Below, piece by piece: positions 33,770 through 41,807 of a stretch of 64,000 nt of DNA; positions within the stretch are counted from its first letter, which is position 1; every line of letters starts with the position of its first letter. The notes under the pieces are model-generated. The model was not told where the DNA came from and made no database searches. It worked only from the letters and a program-made list of their open reading frames with translations. The translations under genes were made by a program, and so were the position numbers. Source of the stretch: Lentisphaerae bacterium WC36 (GTDB taxonomy: Bacteria; Verrucomicrobiota; Lentisphaeria; Victivallales; SZUA-371). Location: NCBI GenBank assembly GCA_020683205.1, contig CP085689.1, forward strand, positions 1,922,001 through 1,986,000. Direction: 5' to 3'.

Positions 33770-36733
33770 TACTTTTTCAAGAGTTGATTTATAAGCTGTA
33801 GCTAACTCATCTACAGTCAATTCAACTTTTGAGCCGTCAGCATCAGATATTTTTACAACCTTCTCTTCAATAACTTTACCAACTTCTGCAAAACTTACTT
33901 TATTACTACTTAAAATGTCTTCTACTTGAGATTTATTTTCAGGTGCAACTGTCATAATAAAACGACCATTGCTTTCTGAGAATAATTTTTCCTCGAAAAT
34001 TAACTTCTCTTCTAAAACTGGCAATTGTGATAAATCTATATCTAAACCTAAGTCACCCGCAACTGCTTTTTTGGCAAAACCAACCACTAAACCTCCCAAT
34101 GCAGGGGTGTGTAATGACGCAGCCAACTTATTTGCCGTAATTTTCGCAACTGTGTTGTAGGTGTTTAGAGATGAATCAATGTCTACTTTTGGTACATTGT
34201 TACCTAAACCACCTTTCAGTGCAAAATATTCACTAGCACCTAACTCGGCTTTAGTATCACCTATTATGTATACAATATCACCACTTTTCTTGGTTTCAAG
34301 CGTTAAACTAGAAGAAATATTAGATATTTTTGAAATTGCGCTAAATAATACCGTTGGAGGGATCGAAATCTTACGTCCACCTAGAGTACTATCGTTCTTC
34401 ATACTATCCTTACCAGAGATACATGGTACTTTATATGCAGTTGTATAATCATAAATCGCTTGATTTGCACGAACCAATTGTGCTAATTTGTATTCGCCAT
34501 CAGGGGTTTTATCGCTTTGAACTGGATCAGGCCAGCAAAAGTTATCAAGACCGGCAATCATGCTCATATCTCCACCAACAGCAATAATACGACGCACAGC
34601 TAAATCAATACACGAACTCATCATATGGTATGTATCAATATCACTATAACGTGGTAAAATACCAGCGGAAAGAATTACCCCCTCCTCGCTCATTGGCTCA
34701 ATCATTGAAACTGTTGCATCACTCACAACGTCACGCTTAACTCCAATAAATGGCTTAACGACACTTAAACCTTTCACTTCATGGTCATATTGACGTGCTT
34801 TATATTCATTTGAACAAATATTTAACCCACCAACTACGCTTAAAACGTCAGCTTTTACATCAGTACTTTTTGGATCAACTTCTGAGAATGTTTTTTGCTC
34901 CCATTTAGCGTTTAACTTCATTTGTGGTAAACCATCATGCATGAACTCGATATCTAAATATGCAACTGTATCGTCATTATACATCATATGAAATTTACCA
35001 GTATCTGTAAATTCACCAAGAACTGTAACTTCAACGTCACGGCTTTCAGCTAATTTGATAAATTCATCAATATTTTCTGGAGGAACCGCAAAGCTCATAC
35101 GCTCTTGAGCTTCAGAAACCAGAATTTCCCATGGCTCTAAACCAGCATATTTTAGTGGAGCCTTTGCTAAATCCATACGGCAACCGCCACATAATTCGGC
35201 CATTTCACCAATACTACTTGACAAACCACCTGCACCATTATCTGTTACGAAACGGTATAATTGACGGTCACGCGCATCATAGATAAAATCTCCAACTTTT
35301 TTCTGCGTAATTGGGTCACCAATCTGTACCGCAGCAACTGGGCTCTCGTTATGTAATTCTTCACTAGAGAATGTTGCACCATGAATACCATCTTTACCAA
35401 TACGACCTCCAGCCATGACAATTAAGTCACCAGGATTAATCTCTTTAGTCCAACCCTCACGAGTCTCACCAATTTTCTTTGGTAAAGTACCAACTGTTCC
35501 ACAGTAAACTAGAGGCTTACCTAAGAAACGTTCGTCAAAATATTCCCAACCTAACCCGTAAGGAATACCACTTTGATTACCACCATCAATAACACCTTTA
35601 TGAACGCCATCACGTAAACGACGCGGATGCAATAACCCTTCAGGAACATCTTCATTTGCTGTAAATGGAGAACCTAAACAGTAACCCCAAACGTTAATTA
35701 ATAAATTTGCCCCCTGCCCTGTACCCATTGGATCACGGTTAACACCAACAATACCAGTCATTGCACCACCATAAGGATCTAAAGCTGACGGACTGTTATG
35801 TGTTTCTACTTTATATACAAGATCTAATTTATCATTAAAACTAATTACACCAGCATTATCATGGAATACAGAAACTAACCAATCCACGCTTTCAGCAACT
35901 TTATGTGTACTACCCTTAACATATTTTTTGTAAACAGAATCAATAACTTCAGTTTTACCTTCACCATTATCATAAGTAATTTCAGCAGCAAAAATTTTAT
36001 GTTTGCAGTGCTCACTCCAAGTTTGAGCTAAAACTTCTAATTCAACATCTGTAGGATTTGCTTTTAAACCTACAACTTCACGACCCTCTGCTTTGCGGAA
36101 ATAATTTTGGATAACCTGCATTTCTTCAAGAGTTAAAGCTAAAACACCTTTACGGCTGATTTCAATTAATTCTTCATCGCTAACTTCTAAATCATATTCA
36201 TTAACAGTACCACCGCCAGTAGCTTTAACTATAGGTAAATTCAATGGTAAACCATTAATATTAACCTCATCCATTGAATAAATATCAATTGATTCAATTA
36301 ATTGATTTGCTAATAAATTTTTAGCAATGTTTTCAACATCTTCACGTTTTAAGCTAGCAGCCGTAAAAATATACTCTACAGAACTAAAAACTTTCTCTTT
36401 GCGATCAAGTTTGCGACCAATAATATCGCCAATCGCCTCATGAGCAGAACGACCCACATTGTCAGTTACACCTGGCTTAAAACCAACTGCAACAATCCAA
36501 TCACCATCAACTTTGCTTTCACCAACTAAACCATTTTGTAAAACTGGGTTAGTTAGCTCTTTTGCAACTAATTGAGCCTCTTCTGCTGTTATATCTGCAG
36601 ATACTGTGTAAACGTCACGCGTTTTTACAGAGTCAACAGTAATATCAAAAAAAGTCGCTAATTGTTCTTTAACTTTTTCACCACGAGAGTCACGCCAATT
36701 ACTCTGAGGAGAAATTTCAATTCTATACTCCAT
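33767..36733 (-). CDS. purL: Phosphoribosylformylglycinamidine synthase, PurS-PurL fusion
   Basis: This 988-residue enzyme converts FGAR to FGAM in purine synthesis. The first 160 residues look like two PurS-type modules: 1-75 (EISPQSNWRDSRGEKVKEQL...) and 80-160 (GFKPGVTDNVGRSAHEAI...). The PurL core follows, with the duplicated AIR-synthase fold: YKVETHNSPSALDPYGG, VGVNRDPMGTG, GRIGKDGIHGATFSS and GLDNFCWPD. No glutaminase (PurQ) domain is present, so a separate PurQ is expected elsewhere. A good Shine-Dalgarno (CAGGA) precedes the ATG. Hairpins both upstream and downstream suggest regulated termination. Confidence 0.93.
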   Translation of the reverse strand: MEYRIEISPQSNWRDSRGEKVKEQLATFFDITVDSVKTRDVYTVSADITAEEAQLVAKELTNPVLQNGLVGESKVDGDWIVAVGFKPGVTDNVGRSAHEAIGDIIGRKLDRKEKVFSSVEYIFTAASLKREDVENIAKNLLANQLIESIDIYSMDEVNINGLPLNLPIVKATGGGTVNEYDLEVSDEELIEISRKGVLALTLEEMQVIQNYFRKAEGREVVGLKANPTDVELEVLAQTWSEHCKHKIFAAEITYDNGEGKTEVIDSVYKKYVKGSTHKVAESVDWLVSVFHDNAGVISFNDKLDLVYKVETHNSPSALDPYGGAMTGIVGVNRDPMGTGQGANLLINVWGYCLGSPFTANEDVPEGLLHPRRLRDGVHKGVIDGGNQSGIPYGLGWEYFDERFLGKPLVYCGTVGTLPKKIGETREGWTKEINPGDLIVMAGGRIGKDGIHGATFSSEELHNESPVAAVQIGDPITQKKVGDFIYDARDRQLYRFVTDNGAGGLSSSIGEMAELCGGCRMDLAKAPLKYAGLEPWEILVSEAQERMSFAVPPENIDEFIKLAESRDVEVTVLGEFTDTGKFHMMYNDDTVAYLDIEFMHDGLPQMKLNAKWEQKTFSEVDPKSTDVKADVLSVVGGLNICSNEYKARQYDHEVKGLSVVKPFIGVKRDVVSDATVSMIEPMSEEGVILSAGILPRYSDIDTYHMMSSCIDLAVRRIIAVGGDMSMIAGLDNFCWPDPVQSDKTPDGEYKLAQLVRANQAIYDYTTAYKVPCISGKDSMKNDSTLGGRKISIPPTVLFSAISKISNISSSLTLETKKSGDIVYIIGDTKAELGASEYFALKGGLGNNVPKVDIDSSLNTYNTVAKITANKLAASLHTPALGGLVVGFAKKAVAGDLGLDIDLSQLPVLEEKLIFEEKLFSESNGRFIMTVAPENKSQVEDILSSNKVSFAEVGKVIEEKVVKISDADGSKVELTVDELATAYKSTLEKV

Positions 36734-36850
36734 GTTTTCAATCCTGTATAATTATTATATATTTTAATTTTTTATATTTTAAATTGTAATTTTATTTTAC
36801 CAATACAATAAAAAAGAAACTTTTCGTTCAAAAAATATTTTCGATAAAAA

Positions 36851-36912
36851 TAGCACTCTTTTAGCCAATTTTAAAATATTATCTGCAAATTATTTCTAAA
36901 AAAAGAGCGCTA
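36851..36912 (-). promoter_or_regulatory. Candidate attenuator hairpin in the purL leader
   Basis: On the minus strand TAGCGCTCTTTT (36901-36912) pairs with AAAAGAGTGCTA (36851-36862) through 12 pairs including one G-U. It is followed at once by TTTTTATC. The pairing is better in this strand than in the other (A-C mismatch there). It lies about 118 bases before the purL start with no upstream minus-strand gene to terminate, so leader attenuation is an inference. Confidence 0.45.
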
Positions 36913-36936
36913 ATTAGTTTCTATTGTTCGTAAACA

Positions 36937-36964
36937 TTGTAAAAAATCAATTCCATGCTATAAT
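36937..36964 (+). promoter_or_regulatory. Putative sigma-70 promoter of the PstS-like gene
   Basis: TTGTAA at 36937-36942 and a consensus TATAAT at 36959-36964 are spaced by 16 bases, ending 95 bases before the chosen start codon. Confidence 0.6.
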
Positions 36965-37059
36965 TTAAGGATGGATTTTTGCAACATCATTGCTTTTGTT
37001 TGTTGCATTTTTATAAATTTATTAAAGAAATTTTTAACCAACATCCTGGAATTCAAACG

Positions 37060-37998
37060 ATGAATTATTTAAGACACATTATTTCATTACAAAACAAGTT
37101 AAAGTTATTATTTCTAATAGCTACACTATTCTTGATTCCATCAACACAGGCTATTCAGAACAAAGTGCAAAAAAATACTTCAAATAATAAATTAACAATC
37201 TGCCTTGAAGAATGCCAGCTTGATTCAGGATTAATGTTTGATTTAGCAAAAATACTCTATAGTGAAAATAAACTTACTACAGAATACCAAAAGCATCAAA
37301 AAAACAACACTTTTGACACAGATATAATTATCTCAGACAAAATTTTAAGCAATGCAACCGCAAAAAACTATGTTTTAGAGTTAACTTTACGCAAACCTAT
37401 TCTAATCACTGTCAATGAAAATAATGCCATTCGAGCGATTTCAAGCGATAATTTAAGCAAAGCAATATTAGGAAAAATCCAACATTGGAGCGATTTGTCA
37501 AATTCAAAAATTATTTTACCTAAGAATAAAATTAATGCTTATTGTGCGCCAAAAGATAGTTTTTTAATGAAAAAGATTTTTAACTCCGAACTTGATAAGG
37601 ACATCAAAGAATATGGTCGATTTACTTCTCTTGATGATGAAGAACAAGTTATTCAAATTTCACAAATTGACCCTAACGCTCTTTCTTTAACAACGATTGG
37701 CAATTTAAATGATAAAGTTAAAGTTATTAAATTAGATGGCATTCAACCATTTAAAGAAGAAAATTCTCAAGCAATACTAAACAATGACTACAAATTTACG
37801 TTAGAATTTTATTTTTATAAAAAGAAAGGAATTAACCCTAAAGCTTCAAAGTTTTTTTCAATTTTTAAAGATAAAAAAAATAGTCTATTAATCCAACAAA
37901 AATTTAATTATTTTATAGTTAAAAAATCTTTAATTAAAAAAGAAAAACAACAGCTAAAAATAAATGTGAATAAAACCACCAATAAAGATAAAAAATAA
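37060..37998 (+). CDS. Exported PstS-like substrate-binding protein
   Basis: A 312-residue protein with a signal peptide (LKLLFLIATLFLIPSTQA). The body resembles the phosphate-binding PstS/PBP-like superfamily: an early hydrophobic strand (LTICLEE), FDTDIIISDKIL, a PILITVNENNAIRAISSDNL region and LGKIQHWSDL. The last is the LxxIFxGKxxxWxD-type motif of PstS relatives. A basic C-terminus is unusual. I preferred ATG 37060 over an upstream in-frame TTG at 36979. No ABC transporter genes are adjacent; bioD follows after 10 bases, so it is probably co-transcribed with unrelated genes. Confidence 0.7.
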   Translation: MNYLRHIISLQNKLKLLFLIATLFLIPSTQAIQNKVQKNTSNNKLTICLEECQLDSGLMFDLAKILYSENKLTTEYQKHQKNNTFDTDIIISDKILSNATAKNYVLELTLRKPILITVNENNAIRAISSDNLSKAILGKIQHWSDLSNSKIILPKNKINAYCAPKDSFLMKKIFNSELDKDIKEYGRFTSLDDEEQVIQISQIDPNALSLTTIGNLNDKVKVIKLDGIQPFKEENSQAILNNDYKFTLEFYFYKKKGINPKASKFFSIFKDKKNSLLIQQKFNYFIVKKSLIKKEKQQLKINVNKTTNKDKK

Positions 37999-38008
37999 AT
38001 CAAAGATT

Positions 38009-38710
38009 ATGGCAAAGAAAAATTATTTTATAACAGCGACAAATACCGATATTGGCAAAACTATTGCAACAGCAGCGCTTGCAGCAAACTGTATTAGTAA
38101 AAATAATTCTGTAGCAATTATTAAACCATTTCAAACAGGCACAGATAACAATGATTGCGACTACAGCAGAGTTAGAGAATTAGTACCTCAGTCACAAATG
38201 TCAAAGTTAGCTCAAGATTCTGTAGTTAAATTACCATTCAGTTCATCGCCACATTTGGCAGCTGAGCTTGAAAATTGTGTAATTGACTACCAAAAAGTTA
38301 TTAAAGGCTGCCAAGCTGAGATTAATGATTCTGTTAGTGATTACGCTTTATTTGAAGGCGCTGGAGGACTTATGGTGCCAATTACTCGTGAATACTTCAT
38401 GCTTGATTTTATAGCGGAGCTAGATATTGAAGTAATTGTTGTTACTGATGCAATTTTAGGAACAATAAACAATACATTGTTAACGATTATGGCTCTTGAA
38501 GCAAAAAATTGTAAAATTGCAGGAATTATTTTTAACCGAGTGCCAAACTTACCTGATGATGATCCGATTAATATTATTGCAAAGGACAACATCAAAACAA
38601 TTAGTGAATTAACAAAGTTGCCTATTATTGGCATGATTAATGATTATTCTCAAGAGGAATTGAACTCGGCAACATTATTTGCCCAAAATATTCCAACATT
38701 AGATATTTAA
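38009..38710 (+). CDS. bioD: ATP-dependent dethiobiotin synthetase
   Basis: BioD closes the ureido ring of dethiobiotin from DAPA, CO2 and ATP. It has 233 residues. The P-loop variant ATNTDIGKT replaces the usual GTDTxVGKT. KPFQTGTDN, FEGAGGLMVPI and IIFNRVP fit the family. No other biotin gene is adjacent; it sits between a PstS-like gene (10 bases upstream) and an acyltransferase gene (58 bases downstream) on the same strand. Confidence 0.92.
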   Translation: MAKKNYFITATNTDIGKTIATAALAANCISKNNSVAIIKPFQTGTDNNDCDYSRVRELVPQSQMSKLAQDSVVKLPFSSSPHLAAELENCVIDYQKVIKGCQAEINDSVSDYALFEGAGGLMVPITREYFMLDFIAELDIEVIVVTDAILGTINNTLLTIMALEAKNCKIAGIIFNRVPNLPDDDPINIIAKDNIKTISELTKLPIIGMINDYSQEELNSATLFAQNIPTLDI

Positions 38711-38768
38711 ATTTTTCTGGTAATTTAAAAATAATTGCCATCAGAAAGAAAAAAGGAGAAATTACAGT

Positions 38769-39722
38769 ATGCCAAAGCTAAAGAGTAAGTTTTTAATTAA
38801 TGTAGAATATTTCACATTCTATTTTTTCTACACTCTAATTAGACTAATGCCATTAAAATTGGCTTATATCTTAAGTAATTTTTTCTGCCGAATGATTTTC
38901 TTGTGCGACCCAAAACATCGCAAGCGTATCATTCAGCACTCTATCCATGCAAAAATAGTTGATAATATTCGTGATGCCAAAAAATTTGCATTGCAAAATT
39001 TCCTCCATTTTTCCCGTGTGCTTGTTGAAGTTTTCAAAATTGAGCAACTAATAAAAAAAGGTAATGTTGCAGACTATGTTGAGCTTAAAGCTACACCAAA
39101 AGCTTATAAAGCATTTTTTGGTAAAAACCGTACTAATGCTATCATTGTAACGGCACATTATGGCAACTGGGAACTATCAGGAATGGGGTACTATTTCTTA
39201 ACAAAATTTCCAGTCACAGCGATAATGCGACCGTTCAACAATCCTAAAATTGGCAAAATTTTTATCAAAAAACGTGAAGCAGCAGGACATGAACTTCATC
39301 AGAAAACCGGAGCTATCAAGGTACTGCTAAAGACATTAAAAAAAGGTAATTCCATTGGTATTATTGCTGATCAACACGCTGGCTCTATGGAAGGAGTTGA
39401 GGTGCAATTTTTTAATCACCCTGCTCGAGCTCACATTTCACCAGCATTGATGCACTTAAAAACTCAAATTCCAATTTTAGTAGGAGTTACCCGTAGAAAA
39501 CCTGGTTATAAATTTCAATATGAATATGTTGTTAGCGATCCAATTATGTTTTCACCGACAGATAATAAAGAACAAGACATTAAGGATTTAACCCAACTAT
39601 ACACAAGCGAATTAGAAAAACTAATTGCCGAAGATCCAACTCAATGGTTATGGGCACATCGTCGCTGGTTAGATATCAATCGTGATCGCAAAAAAAGAAA
39701 GAAACGCAAAACAAAAAAATAA
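38769..39722 (+). CDS. Lipid A-type lauroyl/myristoyl acyltransferase (LpxL/HtrB family)
   Basis: This inner membrane-associated acyltransferase has 317 residues. The catalytic HX4(D/E) motif is HYGNWE. It is preceded by a membrane segment (YFTFYFFYTLIRLMPLKLAY) and followed by ADQHAG and the PTQWLWAHRRW C-terminal block typical of LpxL. It would add secondary acyl chains to lipid A or a similar lipid, implying a Gram-negative envelope. The very basic tail (RDRKKRKKRKTKK) is unusual but common in low-GC relatives. Confidence 0.9.
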   Translation: MPKLKSKFLINVEYFTFYFFYTLIRLMPLKLAYILSNFFCRMIFLCDPKHRKRIIQHSIHAKIVDNIRDAKKFALQNFLHFSRVLVEVFKIEQLIKKGNVADYVELKATPKAYKAFFGKNRTNAIIVTAHYGNWELSGMGYYFLTKFPVTAIMRPFNNPKIGKIFIKKREAAGHELHQKTGAIKVLLKTLKKGNSIGIIADQHAGSMEGVEVQFFNHPARAHISPALMHLKTQIPILVGVTRRKPGYKFQYEYVVSDPIMFSPTDNKEQDIKDLTQLYTSELEKLIAEDPTQWLWAHRRWLDINRDRKKRKKRKTKK

Positions 39723-39851
39723 AATTTCTTAATAACAGCACTGATTTTATTGATTTTTTTCGTTTGACCCGTTAGATTTAAGGAACTTTTTAAAATTATA
39801 GCTTAAAAGTTATAGAGATGCAAACAATTAATAATAAACAAATAATAAAAC

Positions 39852-40538
39852 ATGAACAAAATAAACAAATTATCAACAACTGATATTTTAGTAGCGCCAT
39901 CAATTTTAGCAGCAGATTTTGCTAACCTAGGTGCAGAAATTGCCAATAGCCAAAAAGCAAATAGTGACATGATCCATTTAGATGTTATGGATGGACATTT
40001 TGTACCAAACTTAACAATGGGACCAGCTTTAGTAAGTGCTATTAGAAGTTATAGCACATTACTTTTTGATGCCCATTTAATGATTAGTAATCCTTTAAAA
40101 TATATAAATGAATTTGTCAAAGCTGGAGCGGACCACATTACATTCCACGTTGAATGTGACAATGATATTAATGAAGTTATTGCAGAAATTAAAAAGCATA
40201 ATATTTCTGCGGGTATTTCATTAAAACCAGATACTGATGTTGAAGAAATCATTCCATATTTAAAAGATTTAGATTTAGTTTTAATAATGACTGTTGAACC
40301 AGGTTTTGGTGGTCAAAGCTTTATGCATGATCAAGTGGCAAAAATTGAACGCTTAAAAGAAGAAATCGCTAAATTGGATCATGATGTTTATATCCAAGTA
40401 GACGGTGGAATTGATGCTGAAACTGCTAAAATTGTTGCAAAAGCAGGCGCTACGGTTATGGTTGCAGGAACTTCCGTTTATCGTAATGAATTAGGCATGA
40501 CTCAAGCAGTTGCTGAGATCAAAAATGCGCTAAACTAA
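39852..40538 (+). CDS. rpe: Ribulose-phosphate 3-epimerase
   Basis: Rpe interconverts ribulose 5-phosphate and xylulose 5-phosphate in the pentose phosphate pathway. A TIM barrel of 228 residues with PSILAADFANLG, HLDVMDGHFVPNLTMGP, HLMISNP, MTVEPGFGGQSF and QVDGGI, which include the metal-binding His and Asp residues. Followed by two hairpins, the second a strong terminator. Confidence 0.96.
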   Translation: MNKINKLSTTDILVAPSILAADFANLGAEIANSQKANSDMIHLDVMDGHFVPNLTMGPALVSAIRSYSTLLFDAHLMISNPLKYINEFVKAGADHITFHVECDNDINEVIAEIKKHNISAGISLKPDTDVEEIIPYLKDLDLVLIMTVEPGFGGQSFMHDQVAKIERLKEEIAKLDHDVYIQVDGGIDAETAKIVAKAGATVMVAGTSVYRNELGMTQAVAEIKNALN

Positions 40539-40852
40539 ATAAATTCCTTACTTGAAAAAATTTTTCAAGCCAAGAATAATTTAATCATTCTTGGCTTTTT
40601 TTATTTATTATATTTCTAAAAAATGATTTAAAAAACTGATATTTTTTAACTTTTGGACAACTATTTTAACAACCTTTAATTTTAAAAAAAAGAGCAAATT
40701 TTGACCAAATACTCAATTTTATAAATGCTCTTTATCAAAGAAGTAATTAAGAGCAATTGACAATTTTTAAAAATAAAATTATTATATTTATAGATTAATT
40801 AACACTAATAAATAATAAATATTTTATTTTTAAAAATCAAGGAGCCCAAGTT
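40539..40852. other. Intergenic region rpe / SOUL lipoprotein gene
   Basis: This 314-base spacer contains the rpe terminator and a weaker stem at 40689-40733 (AAAGAGCA with TGCTCTTT, long loop). No open reading frame of note. The promoter of the SOUL gene is presumably in the last 100 AT-rich bases but could not be placed. Confidence 0.5.
40551..40603 (+). terminator. Double hairpin terminator of rpe
   Basis: A 9-bp hairpin (CTTGAAAAA at 40551-40559 with 40561-40569) is followed by an 11-bp stem (AAGCCAAGAAT at 40567-40577 with 40587-40597) and a T run. The two stems share three bases, so they are mutually exclusive at the junction. Confidence 0.8.
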
Positions 40853-41437
40853 ATGCGTTTTCTAAAATTGCCTCTACTTTTATTAACATTCGTATTTTTA
40901 TCAATATTAGCCTGTTGTTGTTCCACAGCTCCAAAAGCCTATGAACCAAGTGCAAAAGGCAAAGTAGTTGAAAAAAATCTACCAGAATTGAAAGCTTATG
41001 AAACCAGTTGTGAAGGAAATTACTACAACAATTCAAACCGCTTATTTAGAAGGTTATTTAATTATTTAAATAGCAATAAATTGTCAATGACAATTCCAAT
41101 TGAAGTTTCAGTTGAACCTGCAAAAATGATCTTTATTATAAACGACAACGAAACTGATAAAAAATTAGCCGACAGTGATTTAGTTACAGTTATTACGCTA
41201 CCTCCGAGAAAGGTTTTGAGCTACGGTATGACTGGCAGGTATTCTCAAGAAAATTTTAATAAAGGAAAAGAAGAACTCGAAAAATATCTCCTACAAAATC
41301 CTCAATATCAAAAAGATGGTGATTTTTTTGCGGTATATTGGGATAATCCAATGGTGGTCCCACCATTTATGCGCCGTTCAGAAATCAGTGTGCCAATTAA
41401 GAAAAAACTCTCAACTGATAAAGAACTTACTAATTAA
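40853..41437 (+). CDS. SOUL-type haem-binding family lipoprotein
   Basis: A 194-residue lipoprotein; the signal peptide ends in LSILACCCS, with the lipidated Cys in the LAC motif. The mature domain matches SOUL/HBP: YYNNSNRLFRRLFNYLNSNK, LSMTIPIEV, MIFIIND, and AVYWDNPMVVPPFMRRSEISV at the C-terminus. SOUL proteins bind haem or tetrapyrroles in some lineages; whether this one does cannot be told from sequence. AAGGAG lies 10 bases before the ATG. Confidence 0.85.
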   Translation: MRFLKLPLLLLTFVFLSILACCCSTAPKAYEPSAKGKVVEKNLPELKAYETSCEGNYYNNSNRLFRRLFNYLNSNKLSMTIPIEVSVEPAKMIFIINDNETDKKLADSDLVTVITLPPRKVLSYGMTGRYSQENFNKGKEELEKYLLQNPQYQKDGDFFAVYWDNPMVVPPFMRRSEISVPIKKKLSTDKELTN

Positions 41438-41807
41438 AAAAATTTACTAAAAGCGTCATAAAAAATACTAGTAATAAAAAATAAGTTTTATTTTTAAGTC
41501 GTTACCCATATTATTTTAAGCGAAACCAGCCATAAAAAAAGCAACAAGGGAAAAATGATAAAACATTATCAAATATACTATTTTTTGATAGCTTTTAGTA
41601 ATTTGCAATACTGCTATTTCAATGCTAAATTAACTTAACAAAAAATCTGAGGTATTATTTTATAATCATTTTGATTTAAATTAATCTAAATAACGGTTAC
41701 CATAATAGTTTTATTTATAAAATTTTAGTCTAAAATATATTTAATACTACGGAATAACTTGTTATAAATACCTCTTGAGAATTAATTTAACACTAGGAGA
41801 GCGGTTT
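41438..41807. other. 370-base intergenic region before the glycosidase gene
   Basis: AT-rich spacer with no gene of more than 27 codons and no clear terminator for the SOUL gene. AGGAG at 41795-41799 is the ribosome binding site that fixes the glycosidase start at 41808. The upstream promoter was not resolved. Confidence 0.5.

Larger units (their letters stand above)
36734..37059. other. Divergent intergenic region, purL / PstS-like gene
   Basis: This 326-base spacer holds the plus-strand promoter at 36937-36964 and the large hairpin at 36851-36912. No reading frame of note. I saw no guanine/adenine riboswitch core; none of the expected conserved junction sequences was found upstream of purL. 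Confidence 0.5.

Noticed and set aside
41555-41638. A 27-codon frame with AAGGGA upstream in the spacer before the glycosidase gene
   Set aside because: Too short, composed mostly of Tyr, Phe, Ile and Asn as expected from AT-rich DNA, and with no terminator.
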